From Eopsaltria australis (taxonomy: Eukaryota > Chordata > Aves > Passeriformes > Petroicidae), in assembly GCA_034509425.1 (NCBI GenBank), contig JAVTVJ010000373.1, positions 434,001-498,000 of the forward strand: 64,000 nucleotides of DNA, read 5' to 3'. The notes below the pieces were generated by a model. That model was not told the origin of the DNA. It ran no database searches and worked only from the letters and a program-made list of their open reading frames with translations. The translations under genes were made by a program, and so were the position numbers. The number at the start of each line of letters is the position of its first letter. Position 1 is the first letter of the stretch. Of the stretch, positions 26,501 to 39,600 are shown piece after piece.

Positions 26501-27964
26501 ACCAGGGTCTCATTAAAACCAATGAGAACTTGGTTTAATTAGTTTGAGACACTGTTTCCGTGGTATGCAAGAGCACGAAGGTAAGTAGTAACCCCTTCCT
26601 CGCTCTCTCTCTCCATCAACTTGTCACTCTGGCTTAATAGTTCAGTATAACCAATACATTGCTTTCCCAAGAGTTTCTAAATAAACAAAGTCTACTGGGT
26701 TTCATATAGCACTTTTTACACTGACTTGCAACTTGCATGCCTCAACAGTCCTGATAAAATTTTCACCTGCCCTTCTCAAATCCAGTTTTAGTCTGTATCA
26801 TGGCTATCCATCTGTAACAGACATAAGAGGTTCAGCTCCGCACTACAGAATTATCAATGTGTAAGAAAGAATTGAAAGGAGAAAAACAAAACTAGGAACA
26901 CAAGAACATTTGATGAAGAAAAAGAGTGAGAGGGCAGGACCCCAAAAACCACACTATGTGCTCTCTGGAAACAAAGGAGTGTTCACACTGTAGTTATGCT
27001 GTCCAGAACAAGCCTATCCTTCTGCCATTTAGTCATTTGTGCATGAGCACACATTTTTAGTCTAAAAGCAAAACTCCAATACACATCAAAAATGTATTTA
27101 GTTTCCATTAAGACCAGAAATACTTTCAACCTTTCACACTTGACCTCCCTTATGGTTATCTGAGCTTTAGATTATATTTCTCAAACCTTCACATACTTTT
27201 TACTAAGTGGAGAATGATATTGTTAATTTGTATCTTTATTAACTCAATTTGTCCTTCTCTTCCTATTTTCAGCAAAGAATGTGATTCATTTCAATTAGAT
27301 ATTATTTCTTAATGCCATTACTGTGGGCTCACACCCACTCTGAGGTTATTAGCAAAGATAACTTACTGAAAACATTAAGCCATGAGGAATACAAATAAAA
27401 CATACACATCAGTGATTGAGGGAGAAAGAGTCCAAGTCTGCTCCAAGGCCAGGTTCCATCACAGTAATTATTATCGTGACCATTACATCATCTCTTCTTA
27501 TACTCTTAGGGAAGTTATATAAAACCAGAACTAACTTGATGCATTTTTAAAGACTTAACTGTAGAGAAATTAATACTTACTTTTATTTCCAATCTTTGAG
27601 GAAATTTCTGGTCTGATATTCAAATCTCTGTAAGGTACCCACCCCAAATTTGATTTAATCAAGCAAATATCACCTTATGAAACACTGTATCCACTGATGC
27701 ACTTAGAGTCCTAATATTATAATAGCTACAATGCTCCAATCTTTGCCTTTCCTTCAGTTTCTGTGTTCACGGTTTTATCCAGGAATATAGCCCAGCTTGC
27801 CTGCCAATATTAGCTCTTTTTGATGAAGAGACACTGATTGTCACTAATAGCAGCATTCTCTTCTGTAACAGGTTTGTTTATGAAATGGCCTGAAGTTAGA
27901 GAAAGATGGAGCATCTCACTGTCAGTGTATGCAGTGCTAGGATGGGATTTACACTTCTATATAG
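20501..27964. other. Non-coding stretch
   Basis: About 7.5 kb with no recognised gene or clear interspersed repeat apart from the tandem repeat at 21507. Open frames reach 84 codons (24094-24348), with opposing frames over the same bases, as expected by chance. Confidence 0.5.
21507..21575. repeat. Tandem repeat, three copies of a 20-24 base unit
   Basis: Units at 21507-21526 and 21551-21570 are identical (ACTTTAAAAAATAAGTTTTA). The middle unit, 21527-21550, is the same with a 4-base insertion (GTGA or equivalent). A partial fourth unit (ACTTT) follows. Near-identity implies a recent expansion. Confidence 0.95.
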
Positions 27965-28250
27965 AATATAACCTCTGGAGGTCCAACACCTCATTCAGTA
28001 AGAAAAAAAAAAAAATCACTCAGTGTTGACAACCAAGGTTTAAAATTTTCTGAGAATGGAGGCCCCACAATTTCTTTGGGCCCTTGTTTCAGTGTTTTGA
28101 CCACTCTCCTGGTAATAAAAAAAAAATCCTAACCCAACAAACACCTCTTACCATCCAAGTGGACTTTCCTGTGATGTAATTTAAGTCTGCTGCCTCTTTT
28201 CCAAATGCTGCATGTTCACAACAAGCTTCTGGTTCTGTCTTCTCACTCTT
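27965..28250 (-). mobile_element. CR1 LINE 3' fragment, degraded
   Basis: The plus strand shows the reverse complement of a CR1 3' region: a segment like TGGAGGCCCCACAA near 28056, the TTTCAGTGTTTTGACCACTCTCCTGGTAA stretch near 28088-28116 (consensus: CAGTG..GACCACCCTC.CAGTAA), then a segment like GTGCCCATTGCCTCTTGTCC near 28180-28200. The element's 3' end is at the low coordinate. An A13 run (28003-28015) and an A9 run interrupt it. It is 5'-truncated and non-functional; ends are approximate. Confidence 0.65.
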
Positions 28251-31200
28251 GTGTTTTTGGGGTTTTTTTTTAAAAGCAACTGTTTCTGCCTGTGAGCATA
28301 GACAAAGAAAGCAATCAGACCATTTATTAACCTGTTGCAGACTTTGGCTCTGTTAATCTCTTGAAACAGAAATTACTAATAGGTCAGTCAGGGCAACTAC
28401 AAACGTATTACTCATGCATTCATTTGGTGTTTCAGAAGAATTACAAGAATTAAACAGCTAGACTGAAAACAGTTTCCCTCCCTTTTACCCTGGAAAGAGC
28501 CTTATTTTTAAGAAATATTTAGCATTAAAAAGAACTTCTGCCATTGTTTTTCCTAATTGCAATTGCTCAATGCATAGGCTCCTACTCAATATCTTCTAAA
28601 ACTCAAAAATTTCCCTAATTCTCAGATTTTTGCTTGCAATTCACACTTTTCTAAAGTCCTTCAAATCACAAGTGAGCCAGACAACCAGGCAACATACCCA
28701 CCATCAGATCCTCCATGATCCTCTTTCTCAGCCTGTTCACATTTCCCAAATTCCCACTGTAACTTACATCCATCCAAATTTTTACCCTTTCTTCCCAACT
28801 CCACTGCCCTTACACTATGGGAAAACTGTGCTAAGCAGCCACAACAGCTCCCAACTGAAAATAACACAGCTTTTCACACATTGCATCTATATAATACTTG
28901 ATGCGTGATCTGGCAGAAAGCTTTTATGGTTCCTTGTTCCTCTCTACTTGCCTAAATCCCTTAGGCCTTTACCCACTTTTAGGTACATAAGACAACTATT
29001 CCCAAAGTTATGCTGAACAAACCTTTCTCAAACCACCTTTGACATCAATGGGAATACAATAATTTAGGCCAACCACAAATTTCCCATGATACATTTGCAC
29101 TGTATTAACCACTTTTTCTAGTATTTTTGCATTTAATCATAAAAAACCTAAATACATGTGAATTATCTCTATTTAATTAGTCCTAGTTTGTATATTTAGA
29201 GAGAAAGACAGTTGTCATTGTCAAACTAATAAATTGTTGGTCCATGTGCAAGCCAATGGTAATCGCTACATTATTTTTTTAAAAATAGATGAAGCTGCCC
29301 TTTTTAAGAGGATATCTGCATCAAAAACACTACTGTACAACAAAAACATTTTCCATTCCAAATTCTTACTTCAAGATTTCCCTTATTGGAATAGAAGCAC
29401 TCCTTATTTGACACTACTGTTACTAAGTTTCCATTTGTCAGATGGAACACTAATACTTCAAGCGTACTGCACATTTAGTGCAGCTAATTAAGAGTTCGTT
29501 TTTTCTGTCTCACATACCAGCAGTAAAAATTTCTATTATCATTCCCTTTATATTTTTCTTTACTCCTCAGTGAGGTTACCAAGATTTATAAATATGTACC
29601 TGAAAGTAGTATCAACTTACTTCCAATTTTTTTTTTAATTTTTCTTCATGTCCCTAATTTTTTGCATTAACTATGCAAGTTCTTCTGTTCTCCAGGTCAG
29701 GCAAATTATGCTTACTTGCTTCTGTTCAGCATTTACCACAGATTTCTGTCAAGCTTCTAACTATTACATTAAAACAAATTTCCTACCACAAGATCCATAC
29801 ATTTATTTATGTAGTTAGAATGCAATTTTCCAAATTATTTCAGTTATAAGCACTTTTCAAAAATGATACTACCAGTATATTAAAAGGCCATTTTGTGCAA
29901 TACAAAAAATGCATATAACAAATGGTGGGTAGTGAAAAGGAAGTAAAAATATCTTATTTTCTCTTGAAATTACAATAAACTCAACTCAAATATTATGCTT
30001 TTCTACCTATCATTGCACTCAATTCGCAAAAATCCATCTCAATACACAAACTCTCTCTGTAACTCCAGTTATACCAAGAAGCTTCTTAATCACATTTAGC
30101 CTGCATTCTAACCTCTATCCATTTCCTTTTGCTACAAGAAAGCAGCCATATATCAGTCCTTTTTTAAATTTAAAACATAGCTGAAACTCATTGGGTAATC
30201 ATTTAAGATAGACCAGACACAGAAATGCTTTGAAAGCAGGCAGACCCTGCTGTCCTTCACATCCTGCAGTACCACTGAAGCCTTTACAGCAAGAGCTTCC
30301 AGCACAGTGAGCAGGCAGGGTCCAGGATATGCACAGGTGATGCACCCTGCACAGAACACCAAGCAATTCCTGTGGGTCATATGAACAAAGAAGCAAAAAC
30401 TGATCAGTGCACAGAAACAGCTAATGATATTTTCGGAAGAGTGACAGGCTTTGGCAAAGTTCTCCAGCTCTACACCACCACTGGTTTTTTTTTCCCCTGA
30501 CTTGAGCACAACCCTCAATAGGGCTCCTCAATAGTCAATAGTTGGAGTTCCATCAAATTTCTACTTTCTACAGAGTTTCTGCTTCTAACATCTTTACCCT
30601 TGCCCTTTGTAGGTTTCAGATGGGCTGTTTTTTCACTCCCTTAAAAAATGCTGATGCTCAACTTAAGGAATGCAAAAGAGCCAATTTTTGCTCCATTTGC
30701 TTTATTGAAAGATTATGCTTCAAATCAAGTGGGCATTTTGTTTTAATCAGCACAGACATTTCAAGAGCAAGTGTCAAGCTAGTGGAATTGCCTGTAGCAC
30801 TAGGTGAGTTATGGGAGGAAGACATCACTCCAGATTACAGTTCCACTATAAATTCCTACTGGGCTGGCATCCTCTCTGAAATAGTATTAGAGGACAGAGA
30901 CAGCAAAGACTGTAGCTTCAGCTCCTTCCATCTTCATTATAAAGGTCTCCCATAATACATTTTTTTGACATTGTGATAAGCTTCACTTTACTCCCTTGAA
31001 TGTTTCACACTTCATTATATTTTAGGTGTAACACCTTCTGATCACAGCCTAGGTATTTGCAGGATTGTGTTGCTCTTTTGGGTCCTGAAAGGCAAGCTTA
31101 ACCTAATCATGTACTGCCCCTCCAATTAGGGAAAGCATCAGATGAAGACATTTGTCAGTGTAAAGCTTTACAGTGCATTATATTGCTGACAGAAAAGATC

Positions 31201-33225
31201 ATTCAATCTTTTATTCATTTAAACCTAAAAAGTTTGTGGCTTTTTTTTCCCCCTTCACACCATTAGCTGGAAAATTCTAAGAGCCAACCCGCAATAAGTC
31301 AGACCATGAGCTTCAAAATATTAACATGCTCTTTTTCATCACAGGATTTCTTGTCTGTTTTGCAGGTGAAAGATTACAACACTCAATAAGAAATGAGGGG
31401 ATGAAGAAGAAGATTAAAGACAACAGTGTTGCAGCCTCCTGGTCTTCCTTGATTTGCTTTAACATGAATCTTAGAACCACAGACCTCAAGACTCAGCTAA
31501 GGAAATGGGTAGCAAAAAAAATATCATCTCAAGCAACCTCCCTCAAGCGGAAACCTTATTCCAAGGGTAGATGACATGAAGTAGAAAATTACTGGAAAGA
31601 CTAATCCTAGCTCTCAGCACCGGTGTTAGGGAAAGCCCAGTGAAACAGAATATAGCTTAAAAAGGCAATTACCAGACAACTTTCAGCATCACTGGGTTTC
31701 TGTGAGTGTTTTCCCTACTGGCCAACATTTAAAAATAGGCCCCTTAAGCAGAAGCCCTAGACCAAGAATAGGTCTCCTAACTTTTCTGCAGACTCAGCTA
31801 ACAGTCTGGAAGCTATCACTGAAATGCTGGAGCTGCATAAGCTTGCTGCTGGACATATATTTTATATATATTAAGGTTGAGAGCAAAGTGTAGGGTGTAG
31901 ACTAAGAAGGAAATGCAAACCTGGACCCAAATGCACTCCTTCATTGGCCATATATGCATTACTGAGAAATTCAGCACAACAGAAAAGAAGTAGTAGATGG
32001 AGGCAGTCAGTGCTACGACCCCTCTTCAATGCTGGTTTGAGGCCCCTCATGGGCAGTGTAGCCCCTGCACTGGTTCAGCACCTCAGCTCTGAGTTAAACA
32101 CAGAGGATCAGATGAGGTTCTCTAAAGGGAACACTGGCATGACTGCCTTAACCAGCAAGCATCGAAACCACTCTGCAAATCAAACTGACAGGCAGGGAAC
32201 ATTAAGAAAAACACATTAGTTTAAGTAACAAACAAATCTGAAGAATTTGTGACATCTCAAGGGTTATGACCATATCTAGGTACAGGCTTAAAAGTACAGC
32301 TGGCTCCCACTGGCACCTATGAAGCATGAATTCTGAAATTACTGTAATTTTTTTAAAAGCAGTAGAGTACTATAACTTCATTTCTTTAAATGTTTCCTCT
32401 TCTTCAGATGAATTCTCATGAGAAAGACTGTTCTTTCCAGAATAGTTGTCAAATGCAGGACACACGTTCGTGCATTAAAATTTTATGTGTGGCTGACACA
32501 AGGCCCTCCTGTGTCCTCCCTGTAACTTATTCAATAATGCTGAAGCAAAGACCCAGTCAGATGTAACTGAAATTAATTTCATGAAATCATTTGGATTTTT
32601 TTATCCTTTGGAACTTTAGAGTAATGCAAAAAATATCATTGCAGGGGATAGCTGAGACATGCCTTTTAATTTTGAAACCCTTTGAACTCACTTTACAGTA
32701 TCTACACTATGTGAGGATAATTTCTCGGTGCAATACTTTTTATGGCAGACAGCTGCCTGTCACTGACTTTCACTGGGACCTAAACATTTAAGTTCCTTTG
32801 AAGCTTTTAAAAAAAAAGCTATTTTTTAAAGCCATATGGTTAAACTTCCTAGAAGTTATTCACTTCTAGCAAAATCCTATTATCCTCACCTAAGTTGCTT
32901 AGTAGTGCACAAATCTAATGTTAAAAAGTCAGATTTAGTATAAAGACAAGTCTGGACAGAGATTTTTAGGAATTAATAGACCTTATGTTCACTGGGCTTT
33001 TCTTGGTCCTTAACCTCACTTCCCAATTCCTCTGTCCAATAAGCTGGTAACCAGTTTCCCTAGTTGTCCCTTGACAATGGTATAAGGACATAAATTACCT
33101 AACAAATGAAAACCCTCAAAAAACACTAACCTGCAACATTGTTGGAAAAAGCAAGTTATGGACACACTTTCACTCCCTATGGGTTTTGTCCTCAAATTCT
33201 GAAGCCAGAGGAATAAGGTGTCCCT
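28251..33225. other. Non-coding stretch
   Basis: No recognised gene or repeat. Two unusually long neighbouring open frames lie at 30153-30518 (minus, 121 codons) and 30542-30955 (plus, 137 codons); neither resembles a known protein. Other frames (28630-28908, 31944-32219) are unremarkable. An imperfect A/T-rich inverted repeat sits near 32802-32832. Confidence 0.5.
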
Positions 33226-33675
33226 GCTAGTGAGAAATGAGAGAGTCCAGAGAAGGGCAACAAAGCTGTTGAAGGGTCTGGAGCACAGGTTTCACGAAGA
33301 ACAGCTGAGTGAGCTGGGTTTGTTTAGCCTGGAGAAAAGGAGGCTCATGGGGGACGTTATTGCTCTCCACAACTTCCAGAGAGGAGGTTGTGATCAGTCT
33401 TTTCTCCCAGGAAATGTGACAGGGCCATAAGAAACAGCCCCAAGCTGTGTCAAAGGATATTTAGCTTGGATATCAGAAATAATTTCTTCACTGAAAGATG
33501 GCCAGGCATTGGAACAGGATCCACAGTAAGTAGTGGAATTGCCACCCCTGGAAGTGTTGAAAATGCTTCTGGATGTGGCATTTGGGAATATGGTTACTGG
33601 TGAGCATGGTGGTGGCTGTTAATAATGGTTCAACTCAATCTTGAAGGTCTTTTCCAACCTTAACAATTCTACAAT
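33226..33675 (+). mobile_element. CR1 LINE 3' end (ORF2 C-terminus and 3' UTR)
   Basis: Clear match to CR1. The frame 33218-33430 contains [14 protein letters not shown] and [20 protein letters not shown], the diagnostic C-terminal end of CR1 ORF2. After frameshifts the DNA continues through the segment encoding the F-F-T-E..H-WNR part (the sequence ATTGGAACAGG near 33510) and ends at the typical 3' UTR words GGTCTTTTCCAACCTTAACAATTCTAC. It is strongly 5'-truncated, as most CR1 copies are, and mutated beyond use. The consensus 3' tail is an octamer microsatellite of the ATTCTATG type; only about one unit is left. Confidence 0.9.
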
Positions 33676-36600
33676 AGTCATTGTGTCTTTACTCAGCTTT
33701 CTTTGAATTAAAGTGTGATTAGGACATAGGATTCCCTGGTTGCTGTTTGTTTTCTGTGTCCACAATGCTGCCTGACATGTCAGGTTCCCTATAGCAGAGT
33801 AACTATTCAATGATCCAAAGAGGCTGGAGCTCAAGCACTAGATTCCAAAGCTCAGATCACACACAGTTTTAAGGAGTTTAAACCACATTCTTTAGGGTAA
33901 GCATAGCAAGTAGCCAAAGTAGAATGCGATATCCACCAGGCACCAAGCCCTGAGCCCACTTCATGTACGATCCTGGCTGTAAAGCTTTACTTTTCTGACA
34001 TCTGTTCTGGATGGGCCAGCTCTGCCTACCCTTTAACCGTTCATTTTTACTCTCTAGTATTATTTGACTTTTTCAACAAAGCAGGCATGCACACCATCTT
34101 ATCTTCCAGCTGCCAATGTCCACCTCTTTTTGCTAGCTTATCTACATCAATGTATTTTCTAGCATCCAACTTACTTTATCTTATCATTAGTGTGACTTGT
34201 CTTCTACTTGTCACTACCTTTCTCAGGTCCCAGACAGATGACCACATCCATCACCTCTACTTCGTTTAATCCCCATTGCATTCAGCTTCCCATTTTGGAA
34301 GTTTAATCACTGTAAAATCATGCAACTAAAAAATTGGACATCATAAATATTAACTGCATACTAAAACAATGGCAAAGCATTGAAAATAATCAACCACCGC
34401 TGAAATGTATTTACATACTAGGGAATCCATTTAACTGGCAGCTTGGAAAACAGCATGCTAGTTTTCCTGTGGTTCTTTCCTTCAGAAACAACTCAGTGTT
34501 ACATGCTCAGGTATCCAACAGATGGGGTTACTGATGTGCAACTGCAACCTGTCAACTTATTCATAGAGGTTATAAGATAGAAATCTCTATCAGTGTAAGT
34601 TTCCCACTAGTGCACACTTCCATGCTTTCCATGCTGCTTTCCCACTCTTTTGGAAATAAGTAGGCAACATTTATTTTTTAGTTTCTGTAGGTGTTTTAAA
34701 ACTACAATTAAGTGGCTAAGCTCTTGTGAGGAAAAGCAGCAGACTTACATGGTTCTAACAAAGTGGCAATTGAGACAGTGCTTTTGTAATAACATTTTGA
34801 AGAGGTCAGTCTTGCTACTTTAGGCACAAAATGCCCACAAATAAAACATTCTAGACTCTTTAGTCTTCAGTGATATGTTAAAGAATGGAACCACAAAAAC
34901 TCTGCTTATATTCTTTTAATTTGAAGATAGTGTTGAGAAGCATTCACCAATCCCATAGGCTTTTAAAGTTTAGAAAACAACCTATTTTTCCAGATTAAAC
35001 TATTACCTTTTCTTTGTCATATTCAAACTTCAGCTGTGAGGCATTTATAAATACTTTTAAAATTTTATACACACAACTGATGAAACAGAAACTTAGAACT
35101 TGATCTAGACATCACTAGCTGCAGTGAAGTCTTGATCAGATTCTTGATAAAACCAGACTTTAGTAGATACAGATCTTTATTGACTAGAATACGGGAAGAT
35201 CTTTCTTGACTAATGCATTTATTATGCACTAAAGATGAAGGAATTTCTTTATCATATAAGCTTGGGAAAATAAGTTGCCTTTCAAATTTATATATATAAC
35301 CATATATCCTGTGACCATTCGGCTAATAACAGCTTTTTAAATATCTTTTTGCATGCTGTATTCATCTTTTCTTTGCATCAGAAAGCCTCCTATAGTCCTA
35401 TTAATGTGCATTAAGAAAAGAGTTAACAGAAGACTTGTAGAGAAATGGGGAAAAAAACTAATACAGTGTCTGAAATTAAGGGGGAAAGACCCAAAAAACA
35501 TAACCACCATCATCTGTGAACTCCTAGAAAATAATCTCAGCTGTTACTTAAGAGGTCAAAGAAACTAAATTCAGCTGTCTGCACTGAAAGTCTGAAAGGC
35601 AGGAGTGGTATGGACAAGTCACAGGCCCACAACCAGGGCAGGCCGGAAGACACAGTGCCTGCCTCAGAAACAGCCTTGAGCACCACAATCCCAATTTCTC
35701 TTCTTGTCCCACCAGGCTATGTAGCAGAGTAAGCAGTGCACAGCTCATACTCTCTGGTATCCCTATGCCCCAATCCAGGTAGTGGCATAATGAGAGCACA
35801 AAGACCTTGATTTTTGCTTTACTCATTCTTGCTCATAATCCACCTCTTTCTGTTAATACACAGCTTTGAAAAAATTCTGAAGATGCTTTAATGCTAAAGA
35901 CCGTTATATTTTTCTCATTAATATTTAGTTCTGACAAGACTTAGATGTATTTAATATTTGCCAACCAGCAATACAAATAACACAGAACCATTGCCTTGTT
36001 GAACAGATATTGCACTGTATTAAAATTCAGACACATTTTGTTCCTTTCAATATGCAACCTCAGTTGCAGAACCAACCTCTGCCTTTGTCCAAATGACAAG
36101 TAGAGTCTCTAAGTATTTGTGGATTCTAAGCCTTCTGAATAAAGGAGTATGAATAAATGATAACACAGAGAGATGGTGATGGAAGCAATTATGCAGCACA
36201 GCAACTGCCTTGGCTGGATTTTTGTTAATATGTATTTGTTCCAGCACACTTATTGTGGCATGCACACCTAAGCACTCAAAGCAATTCTTCTGAATGATTA
36301 AATAAAGAGAACATACCTCCACAATTACTAAGCCAAAAGGTGTCTTGAGGTTAGGTTCCCCCTAATATCTCTCTAATGCTTTTTCAAAGATATGGTAAAG
36401 AACTTCATGAGTTGACATGCTGGAGAAAGGGCCCTTCAGAGCAGGACCAAAGGGGATGTAAGAAGGCAACTAAAGAGTGACCTGGCCAGAGGCATTTGCT
36501 GCACTTTAAATGGTACAGCCATGCAGCCCCACTACCATGCATGTTTTTGGCGTTAAGCAAGGGTTTCAATGAGGTGCATGAAGCTGTGAAACAGAATCTT

Positions 36601-37661
36601 GAAATCTTCACATTTCCAGAGACCATACACACACGCTCAGCTCATGGACCATTTTGAGTGTTTCTCATGGCCAAAAACCAGAGGTGTGTATGGCATTCTC
36701 TTCACTCTTCGCTCTCAGGGATTTGCCTTCTTCTCCCTTTTTTCTTAATTTAACTTAATTTAAAGCCCAAATTGGTGGCTGTCCTTCACACATCTTGTAA
36801 ACCCTCTTTGTGCATGTGAAAACATAATGCCAAAGCTGGCATGAACCTAGAATTTTATAAATCTACTTCATAAACCTATTTATTAATCCTTCCCATAAAT
36901 CTAGAATTTAACTTCTCACCACATGCCTCCCTGCTCAGCTGATAATAGCTACAAGCTCAGGGAGGCAAAGTGGTGATAGGCATGTTTAAAAAGGGGAACT
37001 TACTTTCACCATCTAACCCATCCAATGCAAAGCATCATTTTGAATATAACTGGTCTTACCTTCTGTGAGAGGCTACTCCTGCCATCCCACCATTACCAAA
37101 GTCTGGTTACATATACTCAGTACAAGGTTCCAAAGCGTTCTAAGGGCAAATGACATCTAGTATTTGAAATGTCCTGTGGTGATTCATTTCCCAGGGAAAC
37201 TTTTCACTGTATTTGCTAATAAGTTCATGACAGAGGGCACAGAAGTCCTATGAATGCAAAAGGAGAGACATTCAGATGAAAAAATAACCAAAAAATATCA
37301 GAACCTGCATATAGTACCTATTTGAAAGGAAAGTTCAAAATAAACCAACCTGAAAACAAAGGTTTGTGGAAATCACCACCATGCCCCAAAAAATAACCAT
37401 GTCAAGACGCACATTATGTTCTATTGATCTTTACTCCTGCATGGAAAGCAAACATCAAGACCACAAGTTCAACGCTTGTAAGAACACAGCTGTATGCCAT
37501 GCAAAGGAAAAACAGAAGCAAAATAAGTGATGAAAGCTTGAAAAATAAACAGAATAATGCAGCTATTTTTAAGGCAGAATTTTTATCACAATCTTATCTA
37601 GAAATCTGTGACTGTTCTTTCTCTCTAGAAATATTTATTGTTGTGTCCATACGAAATTGAA
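33676..37661. other. Non-coding stretch
   Basis: No recognised gene or interspersed repeat. Open frames up to 92 codons (35548-35826, minus) have no recognised similarity. Confidence 0.5.
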
Positions 37662-38185
37662 TATCATCATTTAACCCCAGCCAGCAACTAAGAATCCCAC
37701 AACCACTTGCTCTCTCCCCATCCCAAGAGTGGGAGCAAGAGTCAGAAAAAGGTAAACTTTTTGGGTTTAGATAAGAACAGTTTATTAATTGAAACAAAAT
37801 ATAACCTAATACTATTAATAATAATTGTAATGAAAACAAGAGAAAGGAGTAAACCACAAAGCAAGTGATGCACAGTTCCTGAGCCACAATTAGCTCCCTG
37901 CAAACCAACTCCCTACAGGCTGTATTCTGAACATTATGTTCTTTTGTATAGAATATCCCTTTAGCCAGTTCAAGCCAGCTGTCTTGGTCATGCTCCCTCA
38001 GAGCTTCTTGTGCATCTGCTCACTAGCAGGCATGGGAAAATGAGGAGTCTTTAATTCAGAATAAGCACTACTTAGCAACAGCTAAAACATCAGTGATAAC
38101 TACATAATTCTCTTACTAAATCCAAAACACAGCACTGTACCAGCTACTAGGAGGAAGGTTCCTAACCTCAGCTGAAACCAGACCA
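37662..38185 (+). mobile_element. Avian endogenous retrovirus LTR, near full-length
   Basis: I recognise this LTR family from bird genomes. The 5' end (TATCATCATTTAACCCCAGC) corresponds to a family start of the TGT..TGGTTTAACCCCAGC type, with the TG mutated to TA. It continues through GCCAGCAACTAAG, GGTTTAGATAAGAACAGTTTA, CAGCTGTCTTGGTCATG, CTTCTTGTGCATCTGCTCACT and AGCACTACTTAGCAACAGCT to the 3' end words CAAAACACAGCACTGTACCAGC and GCTGAAACCAGACCA. No internal gag-pol-env follows, so it is a solo LTR. Possible flanking pentamers TTGAA and CTCAA match at only 3 of 5, so a target duplication is not shown. The 104-codon minus frame across it (37594-37908) is spurious. Confidence 0.8.
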
Positions 38186-38459
38186 CTCAAAAGAGGAAGA
38201 AGTCTAGGTAGATATATGGCTGCCACTACAAGGAGATACAGTCCCCAAAATTTTCTCTATTAACTTGGGTAAAGCAGCACTGGGGAAAGCATTAATCCTT
38301 CCAAATACATCCCACAATTCTGGTTGCACTCAGCCGCTGCGCTATGAAATGCTGCTCCAAGGTGCAATGATCTGTGTATAAGAGGGCAGCTGTGGCAGGC
38401 TTGGTCCCATAGCTGGGTTAAGACTCACCATCCCCTTCTCTGGCTCAGAAAACCAACCA

Positions 38460-39030
38460 TACCCTGGGTTACATTAAAAGTGTGACCAGCAGGTCGAGGG
38501 AGACTATTCTGCCACTCTACTCTGCTCTCCTCAGATCCCACCTGCAGCACTGCATCCAGCTCTAGAGTCCCCAGCATAAAAAAGATATGGACCTGCTGGA
38601 ATAAGTTTAGAGGAGGTTCATTGAGAACCTCAGAGAGCTAAAGCACCTTCCCCATGGAGAAAGGCTGAGAGAGTTGGTGTTCAGCCTGGAGAAGACTTTG
38701 GGGAGATCTTGCAGCAGTACCTAAGGGACTCCCACATGAGAGCTGGAGAGGGACTTTTTACAAGTACATGTAGAGACGAGACGAGGGGGAAAGGCTTCAA
38801 ACTGAAAAGAGTAGGTTTAGATCAGATACTATGAACAAATTCTTTACTGTGAAGGTGGTGGAGCACTGGAACAGGTTACCCAGACAAACTGTGGATGCCC
38901 CACCCCTTCAACTGTTGAATGTCATATTGGATGGGACTTCGAGCAACGTGGTCTAGTGAAATGTGTCCCTGCTAATGGAAGGGGGTTGAAACTGGATGGT
39001 CATTAAGGTCCACCATAGTAGTTTCTTATT
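38460..39030 (+). mobile_element. CR1 LINE 3' fragment (about 570 bases)
   Basis: Clear CR1 match along its length: CAGGTCGAGGGAG near 38491, the segment for the P-H-L-(E)-Y/H-C-(V/I)-Q part of ORF2 (CCCACCTGCAGCACTGCATC near 38537), GAGAAAGGCTGAGAGAGTTG near 38658, GAGGGACTTTTTACAAG near 38748, TGGAACAGGTTACCCAGA near 38867 and a 3' UTR close to GGTTGAAACTGGATGGTC. It is 5'-truncated and frameshifted, and its subfamily looks different from the 33.2 kb copy. The LTR at 37662 lies upstream, and a CR1 in the opposite orientation begins about 90 bases downstream. Confidence 0.9.
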
Positions 39031-39119
39031 GGTAGGAACCAACTGACACCTCTGAAATCTTCTGGCTATCCATGCTCATGAAAGACTGATTTTGTTATGA
39101 ATATAATAGTTGAACAGTA

Positions 39120-39600
39120 AGAAAAGAAAATAGACTATTTCAGTTGGAAGAAACCTACAGCAATCATCTTGTCCAACTACCAGAGCAATTCAGGCTGACC
39201 ACAATTTAAAGCTTGTTTTTAAGGTCATTTTCCAAATGCCTCAAACACTGATAGGCTTGAGGCATTGACCACCTCTCTAGGAAGCCTGTTTGAGTTTTTG
39301 ACCACCCTCTCAGTAAAGAAATGCTTCCTAATGTCCAGTCTAAACCTCCCCTGACACAGCTTTGAACCATTCCCACGTTTCCTATCAGTGGATACCAGGG
39401 AAAAGAGCACAGCATCTCCCTCTCCCTTTCCCGTCCTCAGGAAGCTGTGGAGAGCAGTGAGGCCACCCCTCAGCCTCCTTTGCTCCAAACAAGACAAACC
39501 CAAAATCCTCAGCTACTCCATTTAAATCAACGCTTACAGCCCTCTCACAGGCTTTGTTGTCCTCCTCTGGACACATTGAAGAAAGTTCATGGGATTGACA
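39120..39600 (-). mobile_element. CR1 LINE 3' fragment, antiparallel to its neighbour
   Basis: The minus-strand frame 39225-39503 reads as CR1 ORF2 C-terminus: [18 protein letters not shown] and, further on, [18 protein letters not shown] then NRLPREVV. It is unusually intact for this window: 92 codons open through most of this domain. The 3' UTR lies at 39120-39224 (plus-strand words TTGGAAGAAACCTACAGCAATCATC and TGTCCAACTACC). 5'-truncated, so no promoter, endonuclease or reverse transcriptase is present. Its 3' end faces the 3' end of the plus-strand CR1. Confidence 0.92.

Noticed and set aside
26540..26577. Plus-strand open segment before the GTAAGTAG donor
   Set aside because: Weak acceptor and two frames open at once; too short to separate from chance.
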